Source of the DNA: Fodinibius salicampi
GTDB lineage: Bacteria; Bacteroidota; Rhodothermia; Balneolales; Balneolaceae
Assembly: GCF_039545095.1 (NCBI RefSeq)
Contig: NZ_BAABRS010000005.1
Location: 62,001-126,000, forward strand
DNA: 64,000 bases
Direction of reading: 5' to 3'
The notes below the pieces were generated by a model. It did not search any database. It was not told the DNA's origin and worked only from the letters and a program-made list of their open reading frames with translations. Shown here piece after piece: positions 61,206-64,000 of the stretch; the first letter of the stretch is position 1; each line of letters starts with the position of its first letter. Position numbers and translations under genes: made by a program.

Positions 61206-62438
61206 TTATTTTCTATCTTCTGAGTGCGTAACTTCTCCTTTAGAGACTGTCATTATGCAATCATTAGGTTGGAAGTGGTATATCCAAAAATTAGGATTCG
61301 GAGCGTTTATAACAGCAAAGTCGGCGGACTTACCTTTTTCGATAGATCCTAACTCATGATCCCGATTAAGTGCTTTGGCAGCATAAATAGTAGCCCCCTT
61401 CAACGCTTCTTCAGGTGTCAGCCGCCCCTGATTACAGCTTAGCATCATAGCCAGCGGAAGATTATAACTGGGGGCGGAGCCGGGATTAAAATCTGTAGCC
61501 ACGGCAACCTTTACTCCTCCCTCTACCAGTTTCCTGCAATTTAATGGTTTTTCCTGAGTATATAGTGAGGCCAGAGGCAACATAACTCCGACCACTCCGG
61601 CATCGGCCATTGCTTCAATACCGTTATCCGATATTTTCTCCAGATGGTCCGCACTGGCAGCCTTAAGTTCTGCGGCCAGTTCACCCCCCCCGCACGAGGT
61701 CAGCTGGTCTGCATGTATCTTGGGCGTCAGTCCCGCTACCTGGGCCGCAAACAGTATTCGACGCGACTCCCGAACAGAAAAGGCAGATTCTTCGGTGAAA
61801 ACATCACAAAACTCGGCAAGATCCTCCCCCGATACCGCTGGAATCATTTCCTCAATTACTAAATCAATATATCCTTCGCGATCGCCTTCATATTCTGGGG
61901 GAATAGCATGTGCTCCTAGAAAGGTACTCACGATATGCATTGGATGAGTCTCGGATAACCGTCGATAAACACGAAGTATTTTCAATTCTTCTTTTACCGA
62001 CAGGCCATAACCGCTTTTACATTCAACCGTTGTCACTCCCAGCGCGCTCATTTTTTCTAAAAAAGAGGAAGCTTTCTTATATAATTCCTCCTCCGATGCA
62101 TTCCGAGTGCCCCGCACCGTAGATAAAATTCCTCCTCCCGTCTTAGCAATATCAAGGTAACTTTTCCCTTTTACCCGCATGGTAAACTCATCAGAACGCC
62201 AGCCACCAAAAGCCAGATGCGTATGGCAGTCAATCAAGCCAGGGATCACCATCTTACCGCCAGCATCCACAGGTTCGTATTCCGCATAAGTATCAGGAAT
62301 ATTGGTTTCTTTCCCAGCCCATTGTATCGTTTCTTCTTTCCAGGCTACTGCCGCGTTTCTAATAGGATGTATTGCTCCCTGTCCTCCTTCTTCCTTACAA
62401 GTTGCCAGAAATCCTATATTTTTTAGTATGGGCATCAA
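61206..62438 (-). CDS. hutI: Imidazolonepropionase
   Basis: A 410-residue amidohydrolase-superfamily enzyme that opens the imidazolone ring to N-formimidoyl-glutamate, step 3 of histidine degradation. Metal and substrate motifs: GLIDCHTHLAFGG, TTVECKSGYGLSVKEEL, ISTFLGAHAIPPEY-like segment (STFLGAHAIPPEYEGDRE), KIHADQLTSCGG and VATDFNPGSAPSYNLPL. Normal length. It lies 39 bases after hutH and 10 bases before the cyclase. The step 2 gene hutU (urocanase) is not in this window. Confidence 0.96.
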   Translation of the reverse strand: MMPILKNIGFLATCKEEGGQGAIHPIRNAAVAWKEETIQWAGKETNIPDTYAEYEPVDAGGKMVIPGLIDCHTHLAFGGWRSDEFTMRVKGKSYLDIAKTGGGILSTVRGTRNASEEELYKKASSFLEKMSALGVTTVECKSGYGLSVKEELKILRVYRRLSETHPMHIVSTFLGAHAIPPEYEGDREGYIDLVIEEMIPAVSGEDLAEFCDVFTEESAFSVRESRRILFAAQVAGLTPKIHADQLTSCGGGELAAELKAASADHLEKISDNGIEAMADAGVVGVMLPLASLYTQEKPLNCRKLVEGGVKVAVATDFNPGSAPSYNLPLAMMLSCNQGRLTPEEALKGATIYAAKALNRDHELGSIEKGKSADFAVINAPNPNFWIYHFQPNDCIMTVSKGEVTHSEDRK

Positions 62439-62477
62439 TTCCAGTGTTTATTGTTCTTGCTCCAGGAAATTAAAAGA

Positions 62478-63977
62478 TTATTCTAATGGGCAAAGTTCTT
62501 GCTCCACTTCCTTTACCATGTTACGACTTTGCAATAATTCTACCGCCTTGCTGATGTCATCTTTAAAATAGTGATCGGTGGTAGCATGGGGAATAATATC
62601 TCGTACATACTCATGAGCAATCTCTACTCCGGTTCCAGGTTTAAGAGGTTTACGGAAATCCAGCGCCTGTGCGGCGGTAAAAAGCTCAATGGCCAATACC
62701 TGCTCTACGTTTTGATAGACTTCCAGAAGCTTCAGCGCACTGATGCTCCCCATACTTACATGGTCTTCCTGCCCAAGGCTGGTCGGAATGGAATCAACTG
62801 AAGAGGGATGACAAAGCACCTTATTTTCCGAGACCAGCGAAGCCGAAGTATATTGGGGGATCATAAAGCCGGAGTTAATCCCCGTTTCTTCCATTAACAA
62901 CTTAGGAAGTCCATCATGGCCCTCCAAAAGCAGATATGTACGCCGCTCAGAAATACTCGCAAATTCAGCCAAAGCAATCTTCGCATGGTCTAAAGCCAAG
63001 GCCAAAGGCTGACCGTGAAAATTTCCGCCACTAATGATATCGCCGTTTTCAAAAACGAGCGGATTATCCGTTACGGAGTTCAGTTCGGTTTCTATTACTT
63101 CCCTGCAGTATCGCAATCCATCTCTGCTTGCCCCATGTACCTGTGGCACACACCGAAGGCAGTACGGATCCTGTACTTTTCCACAATGCCGATGCGACTC
63201 CAGGATCTCACTATCAACCAGTAACTCACGCACATTACGGGCCACTTCCTGCTGTCCTTTATGGGGACGAATTTCGTGAATGCGCTCGTCAAACGGCTTG
63301 ATACTGCCCTGCAATGCCTCCAAACTCATCGCCGCAATCAGATCGGAGGCCTTCATCAGGTTAAGCGATTTTTCCAGTACGTACGCGCCGTATCCGCTCA
63401 TTAGCTGCGTACCATTAATAAGTGACAGTCCATCTTTGGGTTGCAGATCAATAGGGTTGAGACCGTGCTCATTCAACACTTTTTCAGCCGGGATGGTATC
63501 GGTCCCTTCCTTATTCCAGAACAGTCCGTACCCTAACAGCGGAAGCGCCATATGAGCCAGCGGCGCCAAGTCTCCGGAAGCTCCCACGCTTCCCTTCTCT
63601 GGCATTGCAGGAATCAAATCGTGCTCAAAAAAATAGATCAGGCGATCGAATGTTTTCTCTGAGATTCCCGAGTTACCTAATCCAAGTGCATGAATCTTAA
63701 GCTGAAGCATCAGCTGAGAAATATCTTTGTGAATTAAATCCCCAACACCCACCGAGTGTGACAAAATCAAATTGCGTTGCAATTGCATAAGTTGCTTCCC
63801 GCTCACACGTTTGTTCGCCAAGGCACCAAAACCGGTATTGATACCATACATTGGCTCATCGCGATCAAGTGCCTCCTCAACAATATCTCTGGAGGTTCTT
63901 ATTGATGATTTATCCCTTTTAAGATCAGAAATACTATTCGATAAATCCTCGTACAAACTGGGAATGGTAATCTTCAC
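62478..63977 (-). CDS. hutH: Histidine ammonia-lyase
   Basis: A 499-residue enzyme that removes ammonia from histidine to give urocanate, step 1 of histidine use. The MIO cofactor forms from the Ala-Ser-Gly triad in KGSVGASGDLAPLAHMALP. Further family blocks: YGINTGFGALANKRVS, NLILSHSVGVG, QDPYCLRCVPQVHGASRDGL and GNFHGQPLALALDHAK, ending in the QEDHVSMGSISALKL stretch. Start codon ATG near the right edge of the window; only 23 bases of upstream sequence are available. First gene of the hutH-hutI-cyclase-small protein run. Confidence 0.97.
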   Translation of the reverse strand: MKITIPSLYEDLSNSISDLKRDKSSIRTSRDIVEEALDRDEPMYGINTGFGALANKRVSGKQLMQLQRNLILSHSVGVGDLIHKDISQLMLQLKIHALGLGNSGISEKTFDRLIYFFEHDLIPAMPEKGSVGASGDLAPLAHMALPLLGYGLFWNKEGTDTIPAEKVLNEHGLNPIDLQPKDGLSLINGTQLMSGYGAYVLEKSLNLMKASDLIAAMSLEALQGSIKPFDERIHEIRPHKGQQEVARNVRELLVDSEILESHRHCGKVQDPYCLRCVPQVHGASRDGLRYCREVIETELNSVTDNPLVFENGDIISGGNFHGQPLALALDHAKIALAEFASISERRTYLLLEGHDGLPKLLMEETGINSGFMIPQYTSASLVSENKVLCHPSSVDSIPTSLGQEDHVSMGSISALKLLEVYQNVEQVLAIELFTAAQALDFRKPLKPGTGVEIAHEYVRDIIPHATTDHYFKDDISKAVELLQSRNMVKEVEQELCPLE

Positions 63978-64000
63978 TGGACTGATTTCTTTATCGATAT

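Noticed and set aside
1..64000. Search for tRNA genes, CRISPR arrays, prophage or toxin-antitoxin pairs
   Set aside because: No tRNA T-loop in an intergenic position, no spaced direct repeats outside coding repeats, no phage structural genes, and no pair of small overlapping genes with TA features were seen.

Overview
The window looks like chromosomal DNA from a member of the Balneolota/Rhodothermota branch near Bacteroidota (a Balneolaceae-type, possibly halophilic bacterium). That assignment is inference from gene content and order: a TonB/Tol-like system with HU-SPOR proteins, an OmpA with thrombospondin type-3 repeats, Mrp without the C-terminal CxxC, very acidic tails on several proteins, roughly 40-45% GC, and TTG/GTG starts on several genes. 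I see no prophage, CRISPR array, integron, complete insertion sequence, tRNA or rRNA. Nearly everything is a recognisable core or envelope gene.

Layout: 0-3.8 kb holds the 3' end of an arginine deiminase gene, an M50 membrane protease, a small lipoprotein, smpB, an MtfA-like peptidase and OsmC. 3.9-6.2 kb holds RNase P RNA, a coiled-coil protein whose zinc ribbon has lost all its cysteines, and a Nif3-like protein. 6.4-10.4 kb holds yggS, two small PspB-like membrane proteins, a DivIVA-domain gene and a purine nucleoside phosphorylase. 10.5-19 kb holds a lipoprotein, an isoaspartyl peptidase, comEC, xseB-dxs and amt-P-II. 19-25 kb holds a broken gene, aat, a large zinc metalloprotease and fabI. 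25-29.5 kb is the classic ffh-rpsP-rimM-trmD-rplS block, with an unusually long acidic S16, closed by a strong terminator that sits inside the end of the convergent gene. 29.5-36 kb holds a methyltransferase, uvrB, a fused chorismate mutase-prephenate dehydrogenase gene, and a pair of outer-membrane barrel genes.

36-42.6 kb holds ompA, proline dehydrogenase, a DUF4097-like repeat protein and a Tat-exported oxidoreductase. 42.7-47.8 kb is one envelope operon (barrel, short HU, HU-SPOR, ExbB, ExbD, TonB). 47.9-54 kb is a second one (gcvT, comB, ftsK, lolA, flippase-like). 54-64 kb holds mrp, hutG, an exported creatininase-family protein, a three-gene sulfone/flavin operon (sfnG and two flavin reductases), and a hut operon (hutH, hutI) that runs straight into a class III nucleotide cyclase gene and a small partner.

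The least explained signals are these: a structured transcript candidate with its own perfect terminator between the divergent creatininase and sfnG genes (about 57.69-57.85 kb); a gene broken by one extra A in an A9 tract (19.45 kb); the cysteine-less zinc ribbon; the roughly 240-residue S16 extension; the nucleotide cyclase and its partner at the end of the hut operon; and the HU-fold genes inside the Tol/Ton operon. I did not find a clearly new multi-gene defence or mobile system.
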